Source: Spirosoma sordidisoli
GTDB taxonomy: Bacteria; Bacteroidota; Bacteroidia; Cytophagales; Spirosomataceae
Assembly: GCF_004138325.1 (NCBI RefSeq)
Contig: NZ_SBLB01000001.1
Span: 1,745,855-1,809,854, forward strand
DNA length: 64,000 nucleotides
Direction: 5' to 3'
Both the position numbers and the translations under genes were made by a program. Below the pieces are notes generated by a model. That model was not told the origin of the DNA and made no database searches. It saw only the letters and a list, made by a program, of their open reading frames with translations. Below are positions 33,250-41,455 of the stretch, in pieces. Positions within the stretch are counted from its first letter, which is position 1, and each line of letters begins with the position of its first letter.

Positions 33250-34119
33250 ATGAAAGTAGCCGGTTTCACCTTCATTCGGAACGCCATCCAGTACGACTAT
33301 CCTATCGTGGAAGCCATCACCTCTGTACTGCCGCTCTGCGATGAGTTTGTAGTAGCCGTGGGCCAGTCCGACGATGAAACCCTCGCCCTGATCGAAGCCA
33401 TTCCGTCTGATAAAATCCGGATCATCCATACCGTCTGGGACGATACGGCCCGTGCGGGCGGCCGGGTGCTGGCGCTGGAAACCGACAAAGCCCTGGCTGC
33501 GGTTTCATCCGATGCCGACTGGGCGTTTTATATTCAGGGCGACGAGGTGCTGCACGAACAGTATATTCCGGTCGTTCGCCAGGCGATGGAAACCTACCTG
33601 AACGATACCAGCGTAGACGGCCTTCTGTTCAACTACCTGCATTTCTACGGCTCCTACAGCTATATCGGCGACTCGCGCCGGTGGTACCGGCGCGAGATAC
33701 GCGTGGTTCGCAACACGGGTAATGTAGCTTCGTACCGGGACGCGCAGGGATTCCGCACGCGCGAGAATAAAAAACTGCGGGTTCGCCTGATCGATGCCTG
33801 GATTTACCACTACGGCTGGGTGAAGCCGCCCGAAACCCAGCGGAAACGGCTCCGCAACGCCAACCAGTTCTGGCACAGCAGCACCACCATCGACAAAGCC
33901 AACGCCGGCGCCGATGTGTTTGATTATAGCCAGATCGATTCGCTGGCGCCATTTACCGGTACCCACCCCGCCGTCATGCAGGCCCGGGTAGACCGGCTGA
34001 ACTGGCCTTTCACCTTCGACACCCGTCAGAAACGGTATACGCCCCGCGTCCGCTTCCTAACCTTTATCGAGAAACTGACCGGCTGGCGCATTGGCGAGTA
34101 CAAGAATTACAAACTATAA
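33250..34119 (+). CDS. Glycosyltransferase family 2-type protein
   Basis: 289 residues from ATG 33250. The N-terminal half is a GT-A fold: VAGFTFIRNAIQYDYPIVEAI, DEFVVAVGQSDDETL, and WAFYIQGDEVLHE in the place of the metal-binding DxD motif. The C-terminal half has WIYHYGWVKPPETQRKR, seen in Bacteroidota relatives of this group. No membrane helix. Acceptor and donor are unknown; a cell-surface glycan role is likely. Ends at a bidirectional terminator. Confidence 0.82.
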   Translation: MKVAGFTFIRNAIQYDYPIVEAITSVLPLCDEFVVAVGQSDDETLALIEAIPSDKIRIIHTVWDDTARAGGRVLALETDKALAAVSSDADWAFYIQGDEVLHEQYIPVVRQAMETYLNDTSVDGLLFNYLHFYGSYSYIGDSRRWYRREIRVVRNTGNVASYRDAQGFRTRENKKLRVRLIDAWIYHYGWVKPPETQRKRLRNANQFWHSSTTIDKANAGADVFDYSQIDSLAPFTGTHPAVMQARVDRLNWPFTFDTRQKRYTPRVRFLTFIEKLTGWRIGEYKNYKL

Positions 34120-34180
34120 AAAGGGGGACGGGTCAGTAAAGCAGTCGATTGACTACGTTACTGACCCGCCCCCCTTTTTC
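34117..34180. terminator. Bidirectional terminator between convergent genes
   Basis: AAAAAGGGGG-ACGGGTCAGTAA pairs with TTACTGACCCG-CCCCCCTTTTT over about 22 bp. A and T runs flank both sides, so it can end transcripts from either gene. Confidence 0.88.
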
Positions 34181-34190
34181 AGTTCTTTAG

Positions 34191-35078
34191 TTAAACGTCA
34201 CACAGCAGAACGGCTTCTTTCAGGCTGGTGAGCGGGTCGCGTTTGGGGATAAACTCCTGCGCCACAAACCCTTTGTAGCCCGTCTCCACGATGGCTTTCA
34301 TCACGGCCGGGTAGTAAATCTCCTGCGATTCGTCGATTTCGTTCCGCCCGGGGTTGCCGCCGGTATGGTAATGGCCAATGTACTGGCTGTATTTACGGAT
34401 GGTTCGGATAATATCGCCCTCCATAATCTGCATATGGTAGATGTCGTACAGCAGTTTAAAGTTCTCCGAGCCAACCTGTTTGCAAACCTCCACGCCCCAG
34501 GCCGTATGGTCGCACATGTAATCTTTGTGATCGACCTTGCTGTTGAGCAGTTCCATGATCATGGTGATGCCGTGCTTTTCGGCGCTGGGCATTAGGCGTT
34601 TCAGACCCGTAGCGCAGTTTTTAGCGCCTTCTTCGTCACTCATGCCGCGCCGGTTGCCCGAGAAACAGATAACCGTTTTGTAGCCGGCTGCCTTCAGTTT
34701 CGGGAAGATGGCTTCGTAGCTGGCCACCAGCTCATCGTGTAGCTTGGGGTCGTTGAAACCGCGTTCAATGCCGAGCCCGGCCCCCTGCGGCAGGGCGCAG
34801 GTCAGGCCATATTTTTTGAGGGTGGGCCACTCATCAGGTCCCAGCAGTTCAATGGATGTGAGGCCAATTTCTTTGGCAGACTTGCAAAACTCGTCGAGCG
34901 GAATTTTGCCGTAGCACCATTTGCATACCGAATGGTTAATGCGCCCTTTCAGCGCTGTAGCTCCGCTGGGAGACAGGTCGGTTTGTGACGTATTCATAGA
35001 AGCAGCAAGCGATTCAGTCAGGGCGGGTAGCGCAAGGGCGGTACCGGTTAAGGTTCGGAGGGCCGTTCGGCGAATCAT
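34191..35078 (-). CDS. Tat-exported TIM-barrel sugar isomerase
   Basis: 295 residues from MIRRT at 35078; the frame upstream overlaps the next gene and has no signal. A Tat-like leader (IRRTALRTLTGTALALPAL) precedes an AP-endonuclease-2/hydroxypyruvate isomerase-type barrel: NHSVCKWCYGKIPLDEFC, GLTSIELLGPDEWP, a metal-ligand Glu in TMIMELLNSKVDH, LYDIYHMQIMEGD, YIGHYHTGGNPGRNEID and FVAQEFIPKRDP. It lies 100 bases downstream of a DUF1080 gene on the same strand. The substrate is probably a keto-sugar. Confidence 0.87.
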   Translation of the reverse strand: MIRRTALRTLTGTALALPALTESLAASMNTSQTDLSPSGATALKGRINHSVCKWCYGKIPLDEFCKSAKEIGLTSIELLGPDEWPTLKKYGLTCALPQGAGLGIERGFNDPKLHDELVASYEAIFPKLKAAGYKTVICFSGNRRGMSDEEGAKNCATGLKRLMPSAEKHGITMIMELLNSKVDHKDYMCDHTAWGVEVCKQVGSENFKLLYDIYHMQIMEGDIIRTIRKYSQYIGHYHTGGNPGRNEIDESQEIYYPAVMKAIVETGYKGFVAQEFIPKRDPLTSLKEAVLLCDV

Positions 35079-35099
35079 GTTGGTAGGTTTTACGTAGCA

Positions 35100-35132
35100 A
35101 CGCAACCGACTGATGTTGCCAATCGGTTGCGT
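35100..35132 (-). promoter_or_regulatory. Hairpin between the DUF1080 and isomerase genes
   Basis: A perfect 10-bp stem (35100-35109 with 35123-35132) and 13-nt loop without a T run. It may tune expression of the second gene. Confidence 0.4.
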
Positions 35133-35178
35133 CTCGCTAGGATGAGCTGGTATCAACACCGGCGCAACTGGTTTAGTA

Positions 35179-35904
35179 CTAGAGTTCCCGGATTCGGATG
35201 TTGCGGTACCAGACCTTGTCGCCGTGATCCTGAAGGGCAATACGACCGGTCGGGAATTTGTTGAAGCCTTCCCAGCCCTTGAATTTGCTCTGCGCGACCA
35301 TAGCGTCCCACTCGGGCCCGCTGGTTGGGTAGTCGGCTACTTTTTTACCGTTCAGGTAATGCTCGGCGCGACCGTTATTAACGACCAGCCGGGCTTTGTT
35401 CCACTCACCGGCCGGTTTGGCGGTGTTCATCGTGATCGGCTTCTGGATATCGTACAGCGCACCGGCCGTGCGGTTGCCATCGCGGCCCATCTTAGCATCG
35501 GGATGACGCTCGTTGTCCAGCACCTGCATTTCAGGGCCGGTATTGTAGGTAGCTTTGAACTTCGGATCTTCGTTTACGTGGTAGATGATGCCACTATTGC
35601 CCCCTTCGGCAATTTTCCACTCGATTTCCAGTTCGAAGTTACCGTACTCTTTATCGCTGACGAGGTCACCACCACCCCGGCCACCGGCAAAATGAATCGC
35701 GCCGTCGTCAACGACCCAGTTGCTCGACACAGGCTGGTTCGTTTTGAGGTAATTGTGCCAGCCGGTCAGGGTTTTCCCGTCGAACAGCGTTTCCCATTTT
35801 CCTTTTTTAGGGATTGCCGTAGCGGGTGTTGGGTTGGCAAACAGGGTTCCACCAAGGGTCAGTACCAGAGCCAATGCGGTAACTGAAGCACGCAGGTAGT
35901 TCAT
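35179..35904 (-). CDS. DUF1080 / 3-keto-disaccharide hydrolase family protein
   Basis: 241 residues with a signal peptide (to LFANP). Single DUF1080 domain of ConA-like fold: WETLFDGKTLTGWHNY, WVVDDGAIHFAGG, YGNFELEIEWKIAEGGNSGI, MQVLDNERHPDA and the closing GRIALQDHGDKVWYRNIRI. Members studied elsewhere cleave 3-keto-disaccharides or glucosides. Paired with the Tat-exported isomerase downstream, which supports a joint sugar-breakdown role in the periplasm. Confidence 0.9.
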   Translation of the reverse strand: MNYLRASVTALALVLTLGGTLFANPTPATAIPKKGKWETLFDGKTLTGWHNYLKTNQPVSSNWVVDDGAIHFAGGRGGGDLVSDKEYGNFELEIEWKIAEGGNSGIIYHVNEDPKFKATYNTGPEMQVLDNERHPDAKMGRDGNRTAGALYDIQKPITMNTAKPAGEWNKARLVVNNGRAEHYLNGKKVADYPTSGPEWDAMVAQSKFKGWEGFNKFPTGRIALQDHGDKVWYRNIRIREL

Positions 35905-36144
35905 AGTTGAGATTTGTTAGGATTATTACGGAACAATACTACTGAAAAAACCAGTAGCTCGTATAAACACAAAAGAGGCAACCGGGCCGCTCATACCCGT
36001 ATCAACGGAAATTCTCCCCTATACGTCTGTCTGTCAGTAAGCGGCAGGTACCGGTATCGAAATTTATGGGAGCGACGCAATTTTCGTTCTGAAAAATCTG
36101 TTGGACTATAGCAACAATAGATTGCGCTGCCCGATCATCATCTC

Positions 36145-37284
36145 ATGGAAGCGACTACCCTGATTCCCGCCGAAAAAGAGCGTTATCAAAAACACCTCAA
36201 TCTGCCCGAACTTGGCCCTGCCGGTCAGCTACGGCTCAAGAACGCCCGTGTGCTCGTTGTAGGCGCTGGTGGGCTGGGGTGTCCGGTACTGCTGTATCTG
36301 ACCGCTGCCGGTGTTGGTACAATTGGCCTGATCGATCCTGACGTCGTGGCCCTGAGTAATCTGCAGCGGCAGGTCCTCTACACCACCGACGAGGTAGGTA
36401 AGCCTAAGGTCAAGATGGCAGTCAGCCACCTGAACCGGCTCAACCCCGACCTTACCTTCGACACCTACAACATGGCGCTCGAGATCGGGAATGCCCGTTC
36501 CATCATCGAGAAGTACGATATTGTTGTCGACTGTACGGACAATTTCACGGTTCGGTATCTGGTCAACGATATGTGTGTGCTGCTCGGCAAACCGTTCGTT
36601 TACGGCGCCATCCATCGGTTCGAGGGACAGGTAGCCGTCCTGAACGCCAGCCTGCCCGACGGGGGCCGGGGCCCTACCTACCGCTGTATCTTTCCGGAAG
36701 AACCCAACTCCATCGAGATTCCGAACTGTAACGATACGGGGGTGCTGGGCGTACTGCCGGGGGTGATCGGCACCTATCAGGCCAGCGAGGTGATCAAGCT
36801 GATCACGGGGATCGGACAACCCCTGAACGAACACCTGCTGATGATCGATGTGTTGAGTATGGGGCAGCAGAAAGTCAAAATCAAACGCCGGGCCGACGCC
36901 GACGAACTGGCTCAGCAGGGACTCAGCAAAGCCGGAGCCCGACCAGCCTCCGTCGATTCGGGACCGCAGAAAATAACCCCGGCCGAGCTGGCCGACCGGC
37001 TGGCCCAGGGCGAATCGATCTTCCTCCTCGACGTTCGCGAACGCCCCGAGTACGACCTCTGCCACCTCGACGGAGCAGTGCTGATTCCGGTGGGTATGAT
37101 CCCGAACAACCGCAAGCGCATTCCGACCGACCGACCCGTGGTTGTTTATTGCCATCACGGCATCCGGTCGGCCAACGTAGCGCAGTATCTCTACGCCCAG
37201 GACGGCCTGACCAACCTCTACAACCTCGATGGCGGTATCAACGCCTGGGCTCGCGAGATCGAACCCGAAATGGCCGTTTACTAA
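36145..37284 (+). CDS. MoeB/ThiF-type adenylyltransferase with rhodanese domain
   Basis: 379 residues. The N-terminal E1-like domain has the ATP loop VLVVGAGGLGCPV (38-50), DPDVVALSNLQRQVLYT, DCTDNFTVRYLVND and NDTGVLGVLPG; it would adenylate the C-terminus of a small sulfur carrier (MoaD or ThiS). The rhodanese domain (about 275-375) has the active-site Cys336 in VVYCHHGIRS, for transferring sulfur. The two Cys-x2-Cys zinc pairs of E. coli MoeB are not seen; only single cysteines remain. No molybdopterin or thiamine genes lie next to it. Confidence 0.9.
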   Translation: MEATTLIPAEKERYQKHLNLPELGPAGQLRLKNARVLVVGAGGLGCPVLLYLTAAGVGTIGLIDPDVVALSNLQRQVLYTTDEVGKPKVKMAVSHLNRLNPDLTFDTYNMALEIGNARSIIEKYDIVVDCTDNFTVRYLVNDMCVLLGKPFVYGAIHRFEGQVAVLNASLPDGGRGPTYRCIFPEEPNSIEIPNCNDTGVLGVLPGVIGTYQASEVIKLITGIGQPLNEHLLMIDVLSMGQQKVKIKRRADADELAQQGLSKAGARPASVDSGPQKITPAELADRLAQGESIFLLDVRERPEYDLCHLDGAVLIPVGMIPNNRKRIPTDRPVVVYCHHGIRSANVAQYLYAQDGLTNLYNLDGGINAWAREIEPEMAVY

Positions 37285-37357
37285 TCCTACGGCCCGTATG
37301 ACCGGCGCGGCCTGATACGACGGTTACTGGCTGTACCTGTTGCGACTGTTTTAGTCG

Positions 37358-37365
37358 TACCTTTG
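37358..37365 (+). promoter_or_regulatory. -7 box of panD
   Basis: TACCTTTG (TAnnTTTG), 24 bases before the panD start. Confidence 0.55.
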
Positions 37366-37389
37366 CCGCGCCATAACGGTAAACAAATC

Positions 37390-37743
37390 ATGTTTGTCAA
37401 CATTCTGAAATCGAAACTCCACCGCGTTCGCGTAACGCAGGCTGAGTTAAACTACGTCGGCAGCATCACCATCGACGAAGACCTGATGGATGCCGCCGGT
37501 CTGCTCGAGAATGAGCAGGTGCATGTCGTCAATAATAACAATGGCGAACGGCTTATTACCTATGTCATCAAAGGAGAACGCGGTAGCGGCATTATCTGCC
37601 TGAACGGGGCAGCCGCCCGACGGGCCCAGGTTGGCGATATTGTCATTATTATTTCATACGCCATGATGACCGCCGAAGAGGCACGCACTCATACGCCTAC
37701 GGTCATTTTTCCTGATGATAACAACAAACTTGTAACGGTTTAA
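37390..37743 (+). CDS. panD: Aspartate 1-decarboxylase
   Basis: 117 residues from ATG 37390. It converts aspartate to beta-alanine for pantothenate and CoA synthesis. The self-cleavage site Gly24-Ser25 lies in NYVGSITID, where Ser25 becomes the pyruvoyl cofactor. [14 protein letters not shown] at the start and [21 protein letters not shown] are typical. A terminator follows. No other pan gene is adjacent. Confidence 0.96.
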   Translation: MFVNILKSKLHRVRVTQAELNYVGSITIDEDLMDAAGLLENEQVHVVNNNNGERLITYVIKGERGSGIICLNGAAARRAQVGDIVIIISYAMMTAEEARTHTPTVIFPDDNNKLVTV

Positions 37744-37753
37744 CCCAACACCC

Positions 37754-37790
37754 AGAGCGTAGCCCCTCAGAACGGTTACGCTCTTTTTTT
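37754..37790 (+). terminator. Terminator of panD
   Basis: AGAGCGTA (37754-37761) pairs with TACGCTCT (37777-37784), followed by a T run; the loop can pair further (GCC with GGT). Confidence 0.85.
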
Positions 37791-37815
37791 ACACACCCCG
37801 TTTGCTCCCTCCCGT

Positions 37816-38874
37816 ATGAATCTGAAAAACATCCTGAAGTACCTCATCTCACTGGCTATTGCGGGCGGTCTGCTCTGGTTCACCTTCCGGCAGAGTAACC
37901 TGAACGCAGCCGATCTGTGGGCCAAAATCAGCGCGGCCGATTATCGCTGGGTCATGCTCTCGATGGTGCTTACGCTGGTGGCCCACTGGAGTCGGGCCGA
38001 GCGCTGGCGGCTGCTGCTGGAGCCGGTTGTTCCGCAGCGGCCTTCGTCGGTCGAGGCAACGGTGAGCGTACTGATCGGGTATCTGGCCAACATGGCCCTG
38101 CCCCGCGCGGGTGAAGTGGCCCGCTGCGGCACCCTGTACCGGCTAGCCGACGTACCCGTCAACGTCAGCTTCGGTACGGTAGTGGCCGAGCGGCTGTTCG
38201 ACGTGCTGGTGCTGTTTATCCTGCTGGGCGTCACCTTCATCCTGGAGTTTGACCGGCTGAGTCAGTTCTTCATCGAGTTTCTGGGCGGCAAACTGCCGAA
38301 CGGGGGCGCCGGGGGCGGATCGGGCGTACTCGTGCTGGCGGCTGCTACGCTGGTGGGGCTGGCGCTACTGGGCTGGTTTCTGTTCCGTCGGTACCGGGCT
38401 GTCCTGGAGCGGCAGCCGTTCTATCAGAAGATCAGCGGTTTTGTCGTCGGCCTGCTCGAAGGGCTGTTGAGCGTACGGAAACTACGCCGGCCGGGTGCCT
38501 TTGTGCTGCATACGATCCTGATCTGGACCATGTACTACCTGATGTCGTACACGCTCTTCTTTGCCATGCCCGCCACGGCCAATCTGGGTCCGCTGGCCGG
38601 CCTGACCATTCTGGTGGTCGGCACGCTCGGCATGGCCGCGCCAACGCCTGGTGGTATTGGCTCGTTTCACCTGCTGGTTGGGCAGGTAGCGCTGCTGTAT
38701 AGCCTCACCGCGCAGGACGGGCAGATTCTGGCTACGTTTATCCATGGCGTTTCAACGCTGATGATTATCATTCTGGGCGTACTGGCCCTGCTGGTCGTGC
38801 TGCTGCGCCGGAACCGCGTGGTCAGTTCATCCGCTTCTTTACCCGATACCAACCCCATTAACCTGGAGCGGTAA
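37816..38874 (+). CDS. LPG synthase/flippase-like membrane protein (UPF0104)
   Basis: 352 residues with about eight membrane helices and no cytoplasmic catalytic domain. Conserved blocks of the lysylphosphatidylglycerol synthase transmembrane family are present: AHWSRAERWRLLL, IGYLANMALPRAGEVARCG, VVAERLFDVLVLF and AAPTPGGIGSFHLLVG. In MprF this part moves lipids across the membrane; stand-alone copies are of unknown cargo. 12 bases before rfaE2, likely one transcript. Confidence 0.87.
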   Translation: MNLKNILKYLISLAIAGGLLWFTFRQSNLNAADLWAKISAADYRWVMLSMVLTLVAHWSRAERWRLLLEPVVPQRPSSVEATVSVLIGYLANMALPRAGEVARCGTLYRLADVPVNVSFGTVVAERLFDVLVLFILLGVTFILEFDRLSQFFIEFLGGKLPNGGAGGGSGVLVLAAATLVGLALLGWFLFRRYRAVLERQPFYQKISGFVVGLLEGLLSVRKLRRPGAFVLHTILIWTMYYLMSYTLFFAMPATANLGPLAGLTILVVGTLGMAAPTPGGIGSFHLLVGQVALLYSLTAQDGQILATFIHGVSTLMIIILGVLALLVVLLRRNRVVSSSASLPDTNPINLER

Positions 38875-38886
38875 TCGTTTTCCCGT

Positions 38887-39366
38887 ATGACTGAACGTAA
38901 AATTCTTTCCCGCGACGAGGCCATTCAGCAGGCCGATCAGTGGCGCGCCAACGGCGAGCAGATCGTATTTACAAACGGCTGCTTCGATATTGTTCACCTG
39001 GGCCATATCGACTACCTCGAAAAGGCCCGCCAGCTGGGCGACCGGCTGATTTTGGGCTTGAATACCGATGCGTCGGTGAGCTGCATCAAAGGCCCCCTGC
39101 GGCCGGTCGTGAATGAGTACGCCCGGGCCCGGCTCATGGCGGCTCTGGCCTTCGTCGATGCGGTAACCCTCTTTGGCGAGCCTACCCCTCTCGAACTGAT
39201 CGAGGCCGTACGACCCGACATCCTCGTCAAGGGCGACGACTATAGCGTGGCTACGATTGTGGGGGCTGATTTTGTTCTCGGGCGGGGCGGACGCGTCGAA
39301 ACCATTGCCCTCGTTCCGGGCTACTCGACCACCAAACTGATTGAACGAATCAAGAGCAGTTATTAG
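38887..39366 (+). CDS. rfaE2: D-glycero-beta-D-manno-heptose 1-phosphate adenylyltransferase
   Basis: 159 residues, the stand-alone nucleotidyltransferase half of HldE. It makes ADP-heptose for lipopolysaccharide core. The motif FTNGCFDIVHLGH (28-40) holds the HxGH signature; LGLNTDASV, NEYARARLMAALAFVD and VKGDDYSVATIVGAD follow, ending in GYSTTKLIERI. The kinase half is not in this window. Cotranscribed with the preceding membrane protein. Confidence 0.93.
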   Translation: MTERKILSRDEAIQQADQWRANGEQIVFTNGCFDIVHLGHIDYLEKARQLGDRLILGLNTDASVSCIKGPLRPVVNEYARARLMAALAFVDAVTLFGEPTPLELIEAVRPDILVKGDDYSVATIVGADFVLGRGGRVETIALVPGYSTTKLIERIKSSY

Positions 39367-39385
39367 ACGAATTAGTAGTATTTCG

Positions 39386-39497
39386 GTAGATTCTAATAAA
39401 AATTTAATCTACTGATGTAGTGGAACTTGCATCCCAAGTTGTCTAACTTTAAAATCCTGATGGCTTTAATACAGTTATCAGAGTGTAGATTTCTACA
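39386..39497 (+). promoter_or_regulatory. Cluster of GTAG dyads before the DUF2147 gene
   Basis: GTAGATT at 39386-39392 is inverted at 39406-39412; CTAC-TGAT-GTAG spans 39409-39420; and a perfect 14-base dyad TGTAGA-TT-TCTACA lies at 39484-39497, 17 bases before the ATG. The repeated half-site suggests binding of one regulator at several places. The regulator is unknown. Confidence 0.45.
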
Positions 39498-39514
39498 TAG
39501 ACAACAACATACGG

Positions 39515-39928
39515 ATGACCTTACAAAAAACTCGATTCACCCTGCTTGTTCTGGTCCTGCTGGTCGTTTGGCCGATGGCCGTTCAGTCGTCAGCCGGCCC
39601 CTCCGGCGATCAGATTCTGGGGCGCTGGCTCTTTCCGGCCAAGGGGTCGAGCGTTGAAATATACCGATCTGGCAATCAGTACTTTGGCCGCATGGCCGAT
39701 GTCAGTTCAACCGGTAAACAACAGTTTGGCGTTACGAAAAACCAGCTACTGATGAGCAATCTGTCGTTCGATGGGCAAGTCTGGTCGGGGGGCGAACTGA
39801 TTCATCCCAGAACCGGTAACCGCTTCGGCGTTGAACTGAATCTGGAAGACCCCCGTACCCTGCGGGTCAAGGTTTATAAAGGCTTTAAGTGGATTCATAA
39901 GGAGTTTACGCTGACTCGCCCGTCGTAG
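39515..39928 (+). CDS. DUF2147 exported protein
   Basis: 137 residues with a signal peptide (LLVLVLLVVWPMAVQSSA). A small beta-barrel-like domain: ILGRWLFPAKGSSVEIY, NQYFGRMADV, ELIHPRTGNRFGVELNLEDPRTLRVKVYKGFKW, matching DUF2147. Family members are small periplasmic proteins without a defined role. An AT-rich upstream region with repeated dyads suggests tight regulation. Confidence 0.8.
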   Translation: MTLQKTRFTLLVLVLLVVWPMAVQSSAGPSGDQILGRWLFPAKGSSVEIYRSGNQYFGRMADVSSTGKQQFGVTKNQLLMSNLSFDGQVWSGGELIHPRTGNRFGVELNLEDPRTLRVKVYKGFKWIHKEFTLTRPS

Positions 39929-39959
39929 GTCTGCGCTCCGTTTAGACGAGAATTTCCTC

Positions 39960-39995
39960 AACGCTCTGTCCTTAAAAAAGGCAGGGCGTTTGTGT
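39960..39995 (+). terminator. Weak terminator of the DUF2147 gene
   Basis: AACGCTCTGTCC pairs imperfectly with GGCAGGGCGTT, followed by TGTGTT. Confidence 0.5.
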
Positions 39996-40132
39996 TACCA
40001 GCCTGCCAAACGGCGGTAGCACCGGATAAATGGCAAAAAGGCCGGGATACTTTTTGGTATAAATCGTTGTTTTACTATCGATGGGTCATTAAGTTGCCCG
40101 GCAATTGAAACCACAAACCTGACTAACGAACG

Positions 40133-40819
40133 ATGTCATCCATTTGGTTAATTATGATTTTGATCTTCGGCGCCAGTGCTTTTGTAAGCTGGCGGCTGCG
40201 GAGCAAGTTCAACGAATATTCACAAGTTGGCCTGAGTAACGGGCTGAGCGGAGCCGAAATAGCCCAGCAGATGCTGAATCAGAACGGCATTTACGATGTG
40301 CGCGTGCTGTCGGTAGAGGGTATGCTCACCGACCACTATAACCCGCAGGATAAAACGGTAAACCTCAGCGCCGATGTCTACTACGGGCGAAGCGTAGCGG
40401 CTGCGGCCGTAGCGGCTCACGAATGCGGACACGCGGTGCAACACAAGGTAGCTTACGGCCCTCTGCAGTTCCGGTCGGCCATGGTGCCCGTGCTGACTGT
40501 TTCGTCGCGCTACCTGCAGTGGGTACTGCTGGCCGGGGTACTGTTGCTACAAACCACGCCCCTGCCCCTGGCCATTGGCGTAGGGTTGTTCGCGCTGACC
40601 ACGCTGTTTGCGTTTGTAACGCTGCCGGTCGAGTTCGACGCCAGCAAACGGGCCCTGGCCTGGATTCAGACTAACGGCGTCGTGAACCAGCGTGAATATG
40701 GTTTCGCGAAAGACGCCCTCTGGTGGGCCGCTATGACCTACGTAGTTGCCGCTCTGGGTTCACTGGCCACGTTATTGTATTACGCCAGCCTGCTGCTGGG
40801 TGGTCGCCGGAGCGACTAA
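40133..40819 (+). CDS. Membrane zinc metallopeptidase
   Basis: 228 residues with three to four membrane helices and the zinc motif HECGH at 96-100 in AAVAAHECGHAVQH. NGIYDVRVLSVEGMLTDHYNPQDKTVNLS before it and VEFDASKRALAW after it are signatures of the Zn_peptidase_2 family. Substrates are unknown; a role in membrane-protein quality control is possible. It ends at a strong shared terminator. Confidence 0.9.
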   Translation: MSSIWLIMILIFGASAFVSWRLRSKFNEYSQVGLSNGLSGAEIAQQMLNQNGIYDVRVLSVEGMLTDHYNPQDKTVNLSADVYYGRSVAAAAVAAHECGHAVQHKVAYGPLQFRSAMVPVLTVSSRYLQWVLLAGVLLLQTTPLPLAIGVGLFALTTLFAFVTLPVEFDASKRALAWIQTNGVVNQREYGFAKDALWWAAMTYVVAALGSLATLLYYASLLLGGRRSD

Positions 40820-40830
40820 TCCAGACTGGT

Positions 40831-40881
40831 CAACAAACAGAAAAGCCTCGCCCGATATGGGTGAGGCTTTTCTGTTTGTTG
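40831..40881. terminator. Bidirectional terminator
   Basis: A 23-bp stem (40831-40853 with 40859-40881, one G-T pair) with a 5-nt loop, containing A4 and T4 tracts, between two convergent genes. Confidence 0.9.
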
Positions 40882-40890
40882 GGGCATTGA

Positions 40891-41295
40891 CTACGCCAGC
40901 TGGAGGGCAGCCACCGCCTGTCGGATCACCACGTACCCCGACTCAACCATTTCGGGCGTGGGGGCCTGCCGGTCGATCAGGGAACCTACCACCGCCACCA
41001 CCAGGGCAATGACCAGCGCGGGCCAGAACCCCCGAATGGTGAAGCTATCCAGGAAGCTGTCAATGAGTTTGAGCAGGAGAGCCGTAACCACGATCCGTAC
41101 CAGCCCTGTCAGCAGGAAAAAGGTGACGAGGTTCAGCGGGAAGCGGATGATCCAGCCCAGGAAGAAGTTAAGCAGTCCCAGCAGCACCGCAATAAGCAGC
41201 GCCGTACCGAAGTTTTTCACATCAATCTGGGGCATGAAATACGCCAGGCCAAAAATAACGCCGGCGTCAATGAGTAAGTGTAGTATCAGATTCAT
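40891..41295 (-). CDS. Small membrane protein, holin superfamily IV-like
   Basis: 134 residues, almost entirely hydrophobic, with four predicted helices (LLIDAGVIFGLAYFM, ALLIAVLLGLLNFFLGWII, LVTFFLLTGLVRIVVTALLL, FWPALVIALVVAVVGSLI). It resembles the four-helix phage-holin-like family (PF04020 type) that is common in bacterial chromosomes without phages. No other phage gene is nearby. Confidence 0.65.
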   Translation of the reverse strand: MNLILHLLIDAGVIFGLAYFMPQIDVKNFGTALLIAVLLGLLNFFLGWIIRFPLNLVTFFLLTGLVRIVVTALLLKLIDSFLDSFTIRGFWPALVIALVVAVVGSLIDRQAPTPEMVESGYVVIRQAVAALQLA

Positions 41296-41455
41296 AGGGG
41301 AACCGTTCGTGTTGTTTTCAGCAAAACAACCTGATTGAGCGCGAGTTGTTCGACTGGCGCCGACGCCGGGTCAGTTACCGGTACCGATCCGGTTCTGCTT
41401 TTTTCCAAATCAATTGGGTTGGTTTAGCGGTTTTACTCGGCAAACCCCTCTGCTC

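Noticed and set aside
40891..41295. Prophage holin
   Set aside because: Holin-like fold only; no lysis, tail or integrase genes nearby, and such proteins occur in ordinary chromosomes.
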